A stretch of DNA of 64,000 nucleotides, taken from contig NZ_VIGV01000004.1 of NCBI RefSeq assembly GCF_007858445.1, positions 372,001 through 436,000 of the forward strand, written 5' to 3'. Of the stretch, positions 40,374-49,601 are shown one piece after another. A program made the position numbers and the translations under genes. How positions within the stretch are numbered: position 1 is the stretch's first letter; each line of letters opens with the position of its first letter. Source of the stretch: Tsukamurella sputi. Lineage in GTDB: Bacteria; Actinomycetota; Actinomycetes; Mycobacteriales; Mycobacteriaceae. The notes below the pieces were generated by a model. It did no database searches. It was not told the origin of the DNA and worked only from the letters and a program-made list of their open reading frames with translations.

Positions 40374-41092
40374 GAGTACGACCTCCGGGAGTCGGGGGCG
40401 GATACCTCGGCGCCGTGAAACTGAACTCCGATGCCGCCCAGGGGGTAGTCCTTGCGCTGCGGGTGGCCCTCCCAATCGTCCGGCATCTCGATCCGGGTGA
40501 GCGACGGGTGCCCGTCGAAGACGATGCCGAAGAAGTCGTAGGTCTCGCGCTCGTGCCAGTCCGTCGTGGGGTAGACGGGGAAGAGTGACGGAACATGCGG
40601 ATCCGCTTCGGGGCAGGAGGTTTCGAGCCGAAGTCGCCGCCCGTGCGTGATCGACTGCAGGTGGGTCACCGCGCGCAGCTCCGCGCCGGTGTCCTCGGGG
40701 AAGTGCACGCCCGACGTGCCCAGGCACATCTCGAAACGGAGACCGGGGTCGTCGCGCAGCAGTCGTGCCACCGCCACCAGGTGCTCGCGCGGAACGCGCA
40801 GGGTCACTTCGCCGCGATGCACCGTGACCGTGCGGACAGCCTCCGCGAAGTCCGGCGCACCGCCGGCCTCGGCCAGGGCGCTTCGCAGCCGCGCGAGCAC
40901 CGCGTCGTATCCCGCGGGCGGGGCTTCCTCGCCGGGCCCGGGCATGACCACGGGCCGGCGGATCCGGCCGTAGCCCGAGGTGTCACCCGTGCCGCCGCCG
41001 AACATCCCGGTGCGCGTGCGCACCACGTCGGGCTGCGGCGCCGCGGGTTCGGCGGCGCCGCCGGACGCGGGCAGCTCGGGGGAGTCGGTCAT
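40370..41092 (-). CDS. nuoC: NADH-quinone oxidoreductase subunit C
   Basis: The 240-residue protein has the 30-kDa-subunit core ending in [45 protein letters not shown], which contacts NuoD and NuoB. The N-terminal ~45 residues are a disordered Pro/Gly/Ala extension containing [18 protein letters not shown], typical of actinobacterial NuoC. ATG at 41092 overlaps the nuoB stop as ATGA. Confidence 0.96.
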   Translation of the reverse strand: MTDSPELPASGGAAEPAAPQPDVVRTRTGMFGGGTGDTSGYGRIRRPVVMPGPGEEAPPAGYDAVLARLRSALAEAGGAPDFAEAVRTVTVHRGEVTLRVPREHLVAVARLLRDDPGLRFEMCLGTSGVHFPEDTGAELRAVTHLQSITHGRRLRLETSCPEADPHVPSLFPVYPTTDWHERETYDFFGIVFDGHPSLTRIEMPDDWEGHPQRKDYPLGGIGVQFHGAEVSAPDSRRSYS

Positions 41093-41643
41093 CGCAGCAG
41101 GCCCTTGAACTCGATGGTGGGGCGCGCGGCCATCGCCGCCTCCTCCGCGGCGCGGCGAGCGGCCTCGCGGTTGACGCCCATCGGCGTCTCGGCCACCTTC
41201 TCGTGCAGCGCCAGTAGTGCGTTGAGCAGCATCTCCGGCCGGGGCGGACATCCGGGGAGGTAGATGTCCACCGGCACCACGTGGTCGACGCCCTGCACCA
41301 CGGCGTAGTTGTTGAACATGCCGCCCGAACTGGCGCAGACCCCCATGGCCAGGACCCATTTCGGCTCGGCCATCTGGTCGTAGACCTGCCGCAGCACCGG
41401 TGCCATCTTCTGGCTGACGCGGCCCGCGACGATCATCAGATCCGCCTGGCGGGGCGAGGCGCGGAAGGCCTCCATGCCGAACCGGGCGATGTCGAAGCGC
41501 GGGCCGGTGGTCGCCATCATCTCGATCGCGCAGCAGGCCAGGCCGAACGTGGCCGGCCACAGCGATCCCTTCCGCGCGTACCCCGCCACCACCTCCAGGG
41601 TCGAGAGCAGGAAGCCGCCCGGAACCTTGTCCTCTAGTCCCAA
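41089..41643 (-). CDS. nuoB: NADH-quinone oxidoreductase subunit B, probable TTG start
   Basis: The 184-residue subunit binds cluster N2, the last cluster before quinone, through [11 protein letters not shown] plus later cysteines in VCASSGG and LPGCPPRPE. The conserved family N-terminus is GLEDKVPGG, and a TTG at 41643 gives exactly [10 protein letters not shown] with AGGGGG seven bases upstream. An ATG at 41664 would add seven residues but has no binding site. The start lies inside the end of nuoA, overlapping it by 10 bases. Confidence 0.92.
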   Translation of the reverse strand: MGLEDKVPGGFLLSTLEVVAGYARKGSLWPATFGLACCAIEMMATTGPRFDIARFGMEAFRASPRQADLMIVAGRVSQKMAPVLRQVYDQMAEPKWVLAMGVCASSGGMFNNYAVVQGVDHVVPVDIYLPGCPPRPEMLLNALLALHEKVAETPMGVNREAARRAAEEAAMAARPTIEFKGLLR

Positions 41644-41996
41644 CTGAGTCCCCCTCGTCGCCATTCGTAGGCGTAGGCGACGGTGACGTTCACCAGGAAC
41701 AGGGCCATCGCGAGCAGGCCGTAGGTGCCCAGGACGTCGAAGTGCACGGCCCACGGATAGAGGAACACGATCTCGATGTCGAAGATGATGAAGAGCATCG
41801 CCGTCAGGTAGAACTTCACCGGGAAGCGTCCACCGCCCGAAGCCGGGGTCGGCGAGGGGTCGATACCGCATTCGTAGGCCTCGAGCTTCGCGCGGTTGAT
41901 CCGGCGCGGCCCCACGAACCGGGCGACACCGACGGAGAACACCGCGAAGGCGGCCGCGATCGCTCCGAGTACCAGGATCGGCACGTACAGGTTCAC
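41634..41996 (-). CDS. nuoA: NADH-quinone oxidoreductase subunit A
   Basis: The 120-residue protein has three membrane helices and the family motif [11 protein letters not shown] followed by [26 protein letters not shown] take the GTG at 41996 ([11 protein letters not shown]) with GGAGGGAG nine bases upstream; longer upstream frames start without a binding site. It is the first gene of the nuo operon and is preceded by a perfect CRP/GlxR-type palindrome. Confidence 0.95.
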   Translation of the reverse strand: MNLYVPILVLGAIAAAFAVFSVGVARFVGPRRINRAKLEAYECGIDPSPTPASGGGRFPVKFYLTAMLFIIFDIEIVFLYPWAVHFDVLGTYGLLAMALFLVNVTVAYAYEWRRGGLSWD

Positions 41997-42066
41997 GGCG
42001 ATGCTCCCTCCGCGGTGTGTGCGAATTCCCATTCAGCAGAACCGGTTAGGCTCCCCTGAGTGAAGT

Positions 42067-42082
42067 TGTGAGCTACATCACA
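42067..42082. promoter_or_regulatory. CRP/GlxR-type operator upstream of nuo
   Basis: TGTGAGCTACATCACA matches TGTGA-N6-TCACA exactly, and the repeat extends further on both sides to AGTTGTGA/TCACAACT (42064-42085). It lies about 70 bases upstream of the nuoA start and 56 bases from the end of the receiver gene, so it most likely controls the nuo operon. Confidence 0.75.
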
Positions 42083-42137
42083 ACTATATGTCCCGGCGTG
42101 ATTCGGGGTGGGGTTTTGGGGCGAGCGTGTCTGTTCT

Positions 42138-42533
42138 TCAGAGCGTCGCGGTCGCGAGGAGTCGGCCCGCGGCGCCGGCCAGCTCGAACGGATCGAGGGG
42201 GTGGCTCACCCAGTAGTCCGCCTGGGACCAGCGTGCCAGCCAGCCGTCGGCGCGGCGGGCCGTGATCACCAGGAGCGGCGGGCACGGCTCGATCTCGTCG
42301 CGCACCTGCCGCGCGAGGCCCATGCCACCCGCGGGGGCCGCCTCGCCGTCGAGCACGACGAGGGCCACGCCGCCCTCGTCGAGGCGGGCGATCACGGCCG
42401 GCGCGGTCGCGGCCTCGAGGATCCTGATCGGGGGTCTGTCCGGCGCAGGGCGTGTGCCCAGGGCCGCCGTGATCTCCGCGCGGTGTCGCGCGTTGGAGCT
42501 GTAGACGAGGACGAGCGGGGCTGCGCCGGTCAT
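42138..42533 (-). CDS. Atypical receiver-domain protein, Rv3143-like
   Basis: The 131-residue protein is a stand-alone response-regulator receiver fold without output domain. It has the acceptor-loop stretch VVLDGEAAPAGG, with Asp62 at the phosphorylation position, but the usual acidic pair near the N-terminus is replaced (LVLVYSSN) and the conserved lysine is replaced in WVSHPLDP, so phosphorylation may not control it. M. tuberculosis has a similar protein (Rv3143) in the same place beside nuo. It probably serves complex I or respiration, which is an inference from this conserved location. Confidence 0.8.
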   Translation of the reverse strand: MTGAAPLVLVYSSNARHRAEITAALGTRPAPDRPPIRILEAATAPAVIARLDEGGVALVVLDGEAAPAGGMGLARQVRDEIEPCPPLLVITARRADGWLARWSQADYWVSHPLDPFELAGAAGRLLATATL

Positions 42534-42560
42534 GGCCCCACGATAGGTTTCCGCTCGCGG

Positions 42561-43544
42561 CTACGAGGCCGTTTGCGGGTAGTGCCGCGCCGCCACGTCC
42601 GGATGCGCGCGCAGACGGCTCTTCCACGCGTTCTCGCCGTAGGTCGCGAAGATCGGGTTCTCCGGGTCGACGGTGACGCCCGTTCGCAGGTCCGCGGGGA
42701 GCGGCAGGTGCGGCATCCGCGCGGTCACGGCGGGATTGAAGAAGTAGGGCACCGAGATCCGGTCGGCGCCCGTGCTGCGGTTCACGACGCGGTGCTCGGT
42801 CGCGTGCAGGTAGCCGTCCGTTCCGACCTCCAGCATCTCGCCGATGTTGACGATGAAGGCGCCCGGGAGCGGCGGCACGTCGACCCACGTCTCGGCCCCG
42901 GGCGGCAGCACCTGCAGCCCCTCCGATTCGGGATCGACGAGCAGCAGGGTCAGCACGCCCGAGTCCTTGTGCGCGCCCACGCCCTGGTCCGAATCGGTCC
43001 CCGCCGGATAGCGAACCACCTTGATCAGCGTGGCCGGCCGATCCGCGAAGGCCTCGTCGAAGACGTGCGGATCGGCGCCCAGCGATCGTGCCCAGGAACG
43101 CAGCAGCGCGAGCGAGATCCGCGACAGGTCCGCGTCCCACCGCTCCATGACGGTGCGCAATTCGGGGAGCGCGGCGGGCCACTGGTTCGGGCCGAGGAGG
43201 TTCAGGTAGTCCGGGGCCGCCGGATCCTCGCCCGACGGTGCCGGATCCTCCCGTCCGAGGTCGATCTGTTCCCGCCAGTCGACCGCGCCGCGCGTGAGCT
43301 CGCCGCCGAGGCGGGTGTAGCCGCGGAAGTGAGGGGATTCGATCATGGCGATGGCGTCCTTCTCGGCCTGCGGCAGGGCGAAGAAGGCGCGCGCGACGGA
43401 CAGCACCTCGTCGATGCGCTGTGACGGCAGGCCGTGCCCGGTCAGGTAGAAGAAGCCGACGTCGTGCGCGGCGGCCCGGACGGCACCGTCGAACCGCGCG
43501 GGGTCGGTGTCGAGGAGGGCGAGGTCGAGCACCGGGATGGACAT
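42561..43544 (-). CDS. 2-oxoglutarate/Fe(II) oxygenase of the isopenicillin-N-synthase type
   Basis: The 327-residue protein has the DIOX_N region at the start (MSIPVLDLALLDTDP, then VGFFYLTGHGLP) and the 2OG-Fe(II) core with the iron-binding HxD...H triad in GAHKDSGVLTLL and ATEHRVVN, and the RxS 2-oxoglutarate anchor in DRISVPYF. It should be an Fe(II)-dependent oxygenase or oxidase of a small molecule; the substrate is unknown. It is followed closely by the receiver gene in the same direction (27-base gap). Confidence 0.88.
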   Translation of the reverse strand: MSIPVLDLALLDTDPARFDGAVRAAAHDVGFFYLTGHGLPSQRIDEVLSVARAFFALPQAEKDAIAMIESPHFRGYTRLGGELTRGAVDWREQIDLGREDPAPSGEDPAAPDYLNLLGPNQWPAALPELRTVMERWDADLSRISLALLRSWARSLGADPHVFDEAFADRPATLIKVVRYPAGTDSDQGVGAHKDSGVLTLLLVDPESEGLQVLPPGAETWVDVPPLPGAFIVNIGEMLEVGTDGYLHATEHRVVNRSTGADRISVPYFFNPAVTARMPHLPLPADLRTGVTVDPENPIFATYGENAWKSRLRAHPDVAARHYPQTAS

Positions 43545-43686
43545 GACCGCAGGGTAGCGCCGCGGGGCGCCGGTATGAGTAGATCCGATCGGTGTGATCG
43601 GGACTTCGTGCGCGCCGGGCTTCGCCTCACGTGCGCCGGGCACTAGGCTGGCGGTCGAGTTGCCCCCGAGCTCGGCCAGTGCATAA

Positions 43687-44979
<1,293 letters not shown>

Positions 44980-45017
44980 TCGATCGACCGTAGACAGAGC
45001 AGAAGGAGCACAGCACA

Positions 45018-45437
45018 GTGAGCAGCAGGTCCCGCCTCGTGCGAACCCCGTCCGGCGGCGAAGGCCGTGCGGACGGACGGAGCGCGGGGCGGACCGTCGT
45101 GCTGTTCCTCGTGCTGTGCGTCCTCGCCCTCACCCTCGCCGTGCCGGTGCGGACGTACATGTCCGAGCAGGCGCGTGAGGAGAAGGTGGCCGCGGAGCAC
45201 GCGCAGTTGCTGGCCGACATCGCGCGGCTCGAGGAACAGAAGCGGCTGCAGGACGATCCGGAGTACATCAAGGCGCAGGCCAGGATCCGGCTGCAGTACG
45301 TGATGCCCGGTGAGACGCCGTACCGCGTGCAGACGCCGGACGCACCGAAGCCCACTCCCGAGCAGGTGGAGGCGGAGCAGTCCAAGCAGAATCCCTGGTA
45401 CACGAATGTCTGGCGCACGATCGCGGTGCCGCACTGA
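45018..45437 (+). CDS. FtsB/DivIC-type septum formation initiator protein
   Basis: The 139-residue protein has one transmembrane helix (about residues 30-50, TVVLFLVLCVLALTLAVPV) followed by a coiled coil (EQAREEKVAAEHAQLLADIARLEEQKRL) and the FtsB/DivIC end of coil LQDDPEYIKAQARIRLQYVMPGE. It is predicted to join the divisome and help FtsQ/FtsL-type partners activate septal peptidoglycan synthesis. The GTG start has GAAGGAG upstream. The gene order matches Rv1024 between eno and the DUF501 gene. Confidence 0.9.
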   Translation: MSSRSRLVRTPSGGEGRADGRSAGRTVVLFLVLCVLALTLAVPVRTYMSEQAREEKVAAEHAQLLADIARLEEQKRLQDDPEYIKAQARIRLQYVMPGETPYRVQTPDAPKPTPEQVEAEQSKQNPWYTNVWRTIAVPH

Positions 45438-45961
45438 TGAGTGAAGCAGTCGCCCAGGCAGACCTGGACCGAGTCGCCGAGCAGTTGGGGCGCGCCCCGC
45501 GCGGCGTCCTCGCCATCGCCTACCGCACCCCCGACGGCGAGCCGGCCGTCGTGAAGACGGCGCCGCGGTTGCCCGACGGCACGCCGTTCCCCACCTTGTA
45601 CTACCTGACGGATCCCAGGCTCACCGCCGAGGCGAGCCGCCAGGAGAGCGCGGGCGTGATGCGTGAGATGGAGGCGTTGCTCGCCTCCGACGAATCGATC
45701 GCCGAGAATTACCGTGCGGCGCACCGGCACTACCTCGAATCCCGGAACGCCCTGGACGATCTCGGGACGGACTTCACCGGTGGCGGTATGCCGGACCGGG
45801 TGAAGTGCCTGCACGTGCTCATCGCCTACGCCCTGGCCGAGGGGCCCGGCGTCGTCCGCCTGGGCGACGAGGCCGTCGCGCTCGCCGCAGCCGCGGGCCT
45901 GCGCGGCAGTGCGATCCCGGCCGACTGGCCGGAGCCGCAGTTCCCCTGGGGTGGTGAGTGA
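45437..45961 (+). CDS. DUF501-family protein
   Basis: The 174-residue protein is a member of the DUF501 family found between ftsB and ppx in actinobacteria (Rv1025 in M. tuberculosis). It shows the typical core FPTLYYLTDPRLTAEASRQESAGVM and GMPDRVKCLHVLIAYALAEGPGV. It has a single Cys in VKCLH and no known function. Its ATG overlaps the ftsB-like stop by one base (TGATG). Confidence 0.92.
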   Translation: MSEAVAQADLDRVAEQLGRAPRGVLAIAYRTPDGEPAVVKTAPRLPDGTPFPTLYYLTDPRLTAEASRQESAGVMREMEALLASDESIAENYRAAHRHYLESRNALDDLGTDFTGGGMPDRVKCLHVLIAYALAEGPGVVRLGDEAVALAAAAGLRGSAIPADWPEPQFPWGGE

Positions 45962-46920
45962 ACGCCCCGGTCGTCGCGGCGATCGATTGCGGTACCAATA
46001 GCATTCGCCTCTACGTGGCGCGCTCCACGGGTGCGGGCCTGGAGGAGCTGCACCGCGACATGAGGATCGTCCGGCTGGGCCAGGGCGTCGACGCGACCGG
46101 CGAGTTCGCCGCCGACGCGCTCGAGCGGGTGCGGGTCGCGCTCGACGAATACGTCTCCACCGCCCTGGAACTCGGGGCGACGCGGGTGCGCATGGTCGCC
46201 ACCTCCGCGGCCCGCGATGTCTCCAACCGGGACGCCTTCCTCGCGATCACCGCCGCTGCGCTCGGGCGGATCACGCCCGGCGCCCGTGCCGAGGTGATCG
46301 CCGGTACCGAGGAGGCGGAGCTCTCCTTCCGCGGGGCCACCGTCGGGCTGGCCGCTGCCGATCCGACGCTGGTCGTGGACCTCGGGGGCGGCTCGACGGA
46401 ACTCGTCGTCGGCTCGTCGGGCAGCGTCGCTCACGCCTTCTCCGCCGACATCGGTTGCGTACGGATCACCGAGCGCGCGTTGCACTCCGACCCGCCCACC
46501 GCCGCCGAGGTGGCGGAGGCGACCTTCCACATCGACGCCGCGCTGGACGAGGCGGGCTCCGTCGTCCCGCTCGACGGGGTCCGTACCTGGATCGGCGTGG
46601 CAGGGACCTTCACCACTCTCGCCGCGCTCGCGCACGGCCTCACCGAATACGATCCGGCCCTGATCCACGGCTCCCGCGTGCCGCTCGGCGACCTCGTCGC
46701 GCTGTGCCGTCGGCTGCTGCGGATGACCTCCGCGGAGCGACTGGCGCTCGGCCCGATGCACCCCGGCCGCGCCGACGTGATCGGCGGCGGCGCACTGGTG
46801 GCGCTGCGGCTGGCGGAGAGGTTGGCCGCCGTCGGCGTGACGGAACTGGTCGTCTCCGAGCACGACATCCTGGACGGCGTCGCAATGGGCCTCGCGGACG
46901 GCGCCGTCTCCGGGAATTAA
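45958..46920 (+). CDS. ppx: Exopolyphosphatase (Ppx/GppA family)
   Basis: The 320-residue protein has the ASKHA phosphatase signatures AAIDCGTNSIRLYV and VDLGGGSTELVVG, and EGYGTEEA-like AGTEEAELSFRGAT near residue 120. It should hydrolyse polyphosphate or pppGpp; this short form without the C-terminal HD region is usual in mycobacterial Ppx2-type proteins. The GTG start overlaps the DUF501 stop as GTGA. Confidence 0.93.
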   Translation: MNAPVVAAIDCGTNSIRLYVARSTGAGLEELHRDMRIVRLGQGVDATGEFAADALERVRVALDEYVSTALELGATRVRMVATSAARDVSNRDAFLAITAAALGRITPGARAEVIAGTEEAELSFRGATVGLAAADPTLVVDLGGGSTELVVGSSGSVAHAFSADIGCVRITERALHSDPPTAAEVAEATFHIDAALDEAGSVVPLDGVRTWIGVAGTFTTLAALAHGLTEYDPALIHGSRVPLGDLVALCRRLLRMTSAERLALGPMHPGRADVIGGGALVALRLAERLAAVGVTELVVSEHDILDGVAMGLADGAVSGN

Positions 46921-47009
46921 CGCACTGTTGACGAGTTCACAGCTTCGCGGCAGCGCGCGGGGAGGTTTCGTCGCCTAACGTTATGCGCGTACGGCGAAGG
47001 GAGTCGGAG

Positions 47010-47291
47010 ATGAAGAACGTTGCTGCAGAGGGTGTCATCGTGGTGCTGGACGGTACCGATGCGACCGCTCGGATGGTCGGCGACCTGTCCTGTTCCGGAA
47101 CCCGCGTGACCGCGGTGGGAGCGAACTTCCGCGACGTGGTGTCGGTCCTGTCCGGCGACGTCTACGCGCTGGTGGCGGACGTGGCGGATCCCGAGCAGTG
47201 GGCGATGGCGATCCGCCGTGCCGAGGCGCGCCACGGTACCGTCGACCGGGTGCTGGACCCGGCCGGCAAGCTCGCCGCCCGCGCCGCCTGA
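47010..47291 (+). CDS. Small Rossmann-like protein, unknown function
   Basis: The 93-residue product looks like the first part of a short-chain dehydrogenase fold: GVIVVLDGTDATARMVGDL, TAVGANFRDVV and ALVADVADPEQWAMAIRRAEARHGTVDRVL, which mirrors the SDR pattern in which an aspartate in ALVADVAD follows the second strand. It lacks the catalytic Tyr-Lys half, and the TGxxxGxG motif reads LDGTDATA, so dinucleotide binding is doubtful. It is a complete small frame with AAGGGAG upstream. It may be a remnant or a distinct small regulator. Confidence 0.5.
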   Translation: MKNVAAEGVIVVLDGTDATARMVGDLSCSGTRVTAVGANFRDVVSVLSGDVYALVADVADPEQWAMAIRRAEARHGTVDRVLDPAGKLAARAA

Positions 47292-47359
47292 CCCGGTTCG
47301 GGGGCGATCTCCGGGCTTTCCCGGAGGCGCCTGCGGCCGAGCGGTTCTAGCTTGGGCGC

Positions 47360-48508
47360 ATGACCACGACCGACCCGTCGGTGCCGCGGATCGCGGCGCT
47401 CGATGCCCTGCGCGGATTCGCGCTCGGCGGGATCTTCGCGGTGAACATCGCAATCATGGCGAACCCGGCGGGATTCGCGGCGGGGCCGGTGCGGGCCTTC
47501 GAGGAGATGTTCCTGCACAACCGCTTCTACGTGCTGTTCTCCTTCCTGTTCGGGTACGCGCTGACCCTGCAGTTCCGGTCCGCTGAGCGTGACGGTGCGA
47601 GCCCCACGGCTCGCACCGTCCGTCGGCTGGTGGCGCTGGTCGTGATCGGCGCATTGCATACGGTGTTCCTCTTCACGGGCGACGTCCTTTTCGGCTACGG
47701 CGTGATCGGGTTCGCCCTGCTCGCTCTTCGCGGCCTGCGCCCCAGGCCCGCCCTACGGCTCGCCGGTGCCCTGTACGCGGCCTGCCTGGTGCTGTTCGTG
47801 GCGCTCACCGTCGGGCGGATGATCCAGTCGCCGCTCGACGCCGCACAGACGGCGACCGAGAACGCCGCCGCACTCGACGCGGTGCGCGCCGGCTGGGGCG
47901 AGGCCGCCGCGTACCGGTGGGCGGACGGGGTCGGTCGGCTGGCGCCCACCGTGGTGTTCGGGCTGCTCAACGTGCTGCCGTTGTTCCTCGTCGGGCTGGC
48001 GGCAGGAAAGGTCCGCCTGCTGGAGGACCCGGCCCGCTATCTTCCGCACCTGCTGCGGGTGCAGGCGATCGGTTTCGGTCTGGGCCTGCCGCTCTCGGTG
48101 CTCCCGGTCCTCCTCCACATCCCGCACACGGAGGCACTCGGCTACGTCTCCGGGCCGTTGCTCGCCGCCGCGTACGCCGCCACCTTCCTGCGGATCCTGC
48201 ATTCCCGTCCCGCGGTGTCGGAGATCTTCGCTCCGGCTGGGCGCATCAGCGCCAGCGTGTACCTGTCGCAATCGTTGATCGCGGCGATCGCCTTCACCGG
48301 TTACGGTTTCGCGCAGGCGGGACGGTGGTCCGACGGGGCCGTACTCGCCTTCGCGGCGATCGTCTTCGCCCTCCAACTGGCGGTCGCGCACTGGTACACG
48401 CGGCGGTTCCGGTACGGGCCCGTCGAATGGGTCCTGCGGGTGGCGACCTACGGGGGAACGACCCGAGTACGGGAACACGCCCGCGCCGCGATCAGTGGGC
48501 CAGTTTGA
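47360..48508 (+). CDS. DUF418-family membrane protein
   Basis: The 382-residue protein has a DUF418/YeiB-like layout with about ten transmembrane helices. Typical features are the opening RIAALDALRGFALGGIFAVNI, the heparan-acetyltransferase-like loop and the C-terminal box near GPVEWVLRVATYG. Members are uncharacterised transporters or acyltransferase-like proteins. The stop lies inside the convergent gdx gene, overlapping it by 17 bases. Confidence 0.85.
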   Translation: MTTTDPSVPRIAALDALRGFALGGIFAVNIAIMANPAGFAAGPVRAFEEMFLHNRFYVLFSFLFGYALTLQFRSAERDGASPTARTVRRLVALVVIGALHTVFLFTGDVLFGYGVIGFALLALRGLRPRPALRLAGALYAACLVLFVALTVGRMIQSPLDAAQTATENAAALDAVRAGWGEAAAYRWADGVGRLAPTVVFGLLNVLPLFLVGLAAGKVRLLEDPARYLPHLLRVQAIGFGLGLPLSVLPVLLHIPHTEALGYVSGPLLAAAYAATFLRILHSRPAVSEIFAPAGRISASVYLSQSLIAAIAFTGYGFAQAGRWSDGAVLAFAAIVFALQLAVAHWYTRRFRYGPVEWVLRVATYGGTTRVREHARAAISGPV

Positions 48509-48806
48509 GTCCCACGACGCCGCCCACGATCGCCAGGATGCAGACGATCTTGACCAGTGACGCGGATTCGGTGCCGGTGGCCATCGCGTAGATCACGGTC
48601 AGGGCCGCGCCGATGCCGACCCACACCGCATATGCGGTGCCGGTGGGGAGGTCGCGCATCGCGTAGGCGAGTCCGGCCATACTCGCGATCAGTGCGACAC
48701 CGAAGACGATCGACGGGGTGAGCTTCGAAAACCCGTCGGACTTGCCGAGCGCGGTGGCCCAGACGGCCTCGAGAACGCCGGAGACGATCAGAACGATCCA
48801 TGCCAT
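48492..48806 (-). CDS. gdx: SMR-family guanidinium exporter (Gdx/SugE)
   Basis: The 104-residue four-helix protein is of the small multidrug resistance family, Gdx subtype. Glu13 in VSGVLEAVWATALGKSDGF is the conserved transport residue, and LPTGTAYAVWVGIGA is the Gdx/SugE signature. Gdx exchanges guanidinium for protons. The upstream leader contains a guanidine-III riboswitch, so expression should rise with guanidine. The ATG has AGGAGG in the leader. Guanidine export is supported by both family and riboswitch. Confidence 0.95.
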   Translation of the reverse strand: MAWIVLIVSGVLEAVWATALGKSDGFSKLTPSIVFGVALIASMAGLAYAMRDLPTGTAYAVWVGIGAALTVIYAMATGTESASLVKIVCILAIVGGVVGLKLAH

Positions 48807-48827
48807 GATGCGAACCTCCTCAGGTCC

Positions 48828-48869
48828 GCACCGTCTTTTCGCTGGCCGGGTACGGTGCGCCTCGTCCGG
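48828..48869 (-). ncRNA. Guanidine-III riboswitch
   Basis: Read on the minus strand, the leader of the SMR gene contains the guanidine-III (mini-ykkC-III) aptamer: it starts CCGGACGAGG, continues with the CCGTACCCGG stretch, and closes with AAAAGACGGTGC. It differs from the known Thermobifida-type sequence at only a few positions. The ribosome binding site GAGGAGG lies just downstream, in a position to be freed by ligand, so the switch is expected to turn on translation of the exporter. Confidence 0.9.
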
Positions 48870-48950
48870 ATGTCTTTCGCGACGCCGTCCAGGTTACTCG
48901 ACCGTGTGCAATAGGCAAGTGCCGGTGACGAACCTGACCCGAGCACTACT

Positions 48951-49541
48951 GTGAGCGGCATGACTCGCGAACTGGTGTACACGGGATTCATCACGCTCGA
49001 CGGGGTGGCCGATTCGCCCGGCGGAGCGGCGGAGGGGCATCGGAGCGGCGGCTGGGTGGCACGGCACGAGTTCGTGCCGGAGGCCTTCTCCCTGAAGGGC
49101 GAGGAACTGGGGGAGACCACGGCCCTGCTGTTCGGGCGACGCAGCTATGAGGCCTTCGGTGCCGTGTGGCCGCAGTCCGAGGACCACGCTGCCTACCGCG
49201 ATCTGCCGAAGTACGTGGCCTCCACGACGATCGGGGAAGGTGATCTCGTCGACGGGTGGGGCGGTACCACCATCCTGCGGTCGGCGGAGGACGTTGCGGC
49301 CCTCAAGGAGACCGACGGAGGGGCCATCTTCATCCACGGCAGCCCCGAGCTCGCCCGGAACCTTGCGGACGCAGGCCTCATCGATCGCTACAACCTCCTC
49401 GTCTTCCCGTACCTCCTCGGCGCGGGCAAGAGCATCTTCGGCAGTGAGGACCGCGACGCGACCGCACTGCGCCTGCGGGAATCGCAGGCGTACCCCAATG
49501 GTGTACTCAAGGTGGTCTACGACGTGATTCGCCAACGCTGA
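48951..49541 (+). CDS. DHFR-like (RibD C-terminal) family reductase
   Basis: The 196-residue protein starts from GTG 48951 or ATG 48960 with the DHFR/RibD_C pattern RELVYTGFITLDGVADSPGG, the middle loop LLFGRRSYEAFGAVWP, and the NADPH region GGAIFIHGSPELARNLADAGLIDRYNLLVFPYLLGAGKSIF. The family includes bifunctional-deaminase reductase domains and dihydrofolate reductase relatives. The substrate is unknown. A similar protein lies at 50633-51199. Confidence 0.88.
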   Translation: MSGMTRELVYTGFITLDGVADSPGGAAEGHRSGGWVARHEFVPEAFSLKGEELGETTALLFGRRSYEAFGAVWPQSEDHAAYRDLPKYVASTTIGEGDLVDGWGGTTILRSAEDVAALKETDGGAIFIHGSPELARNLADAGLIDRYNLLVFPYLLGAGKSIFGSEDRDATALRLRESQAYPNGVLKVVYDVIRQR

Positions 49542-49601
49542 TGCGGGCAGCCCCCGTTGGCGGAACTTGCGTCTCGTGGACGCGTCCGTACCGTCGGGGG
49601 C

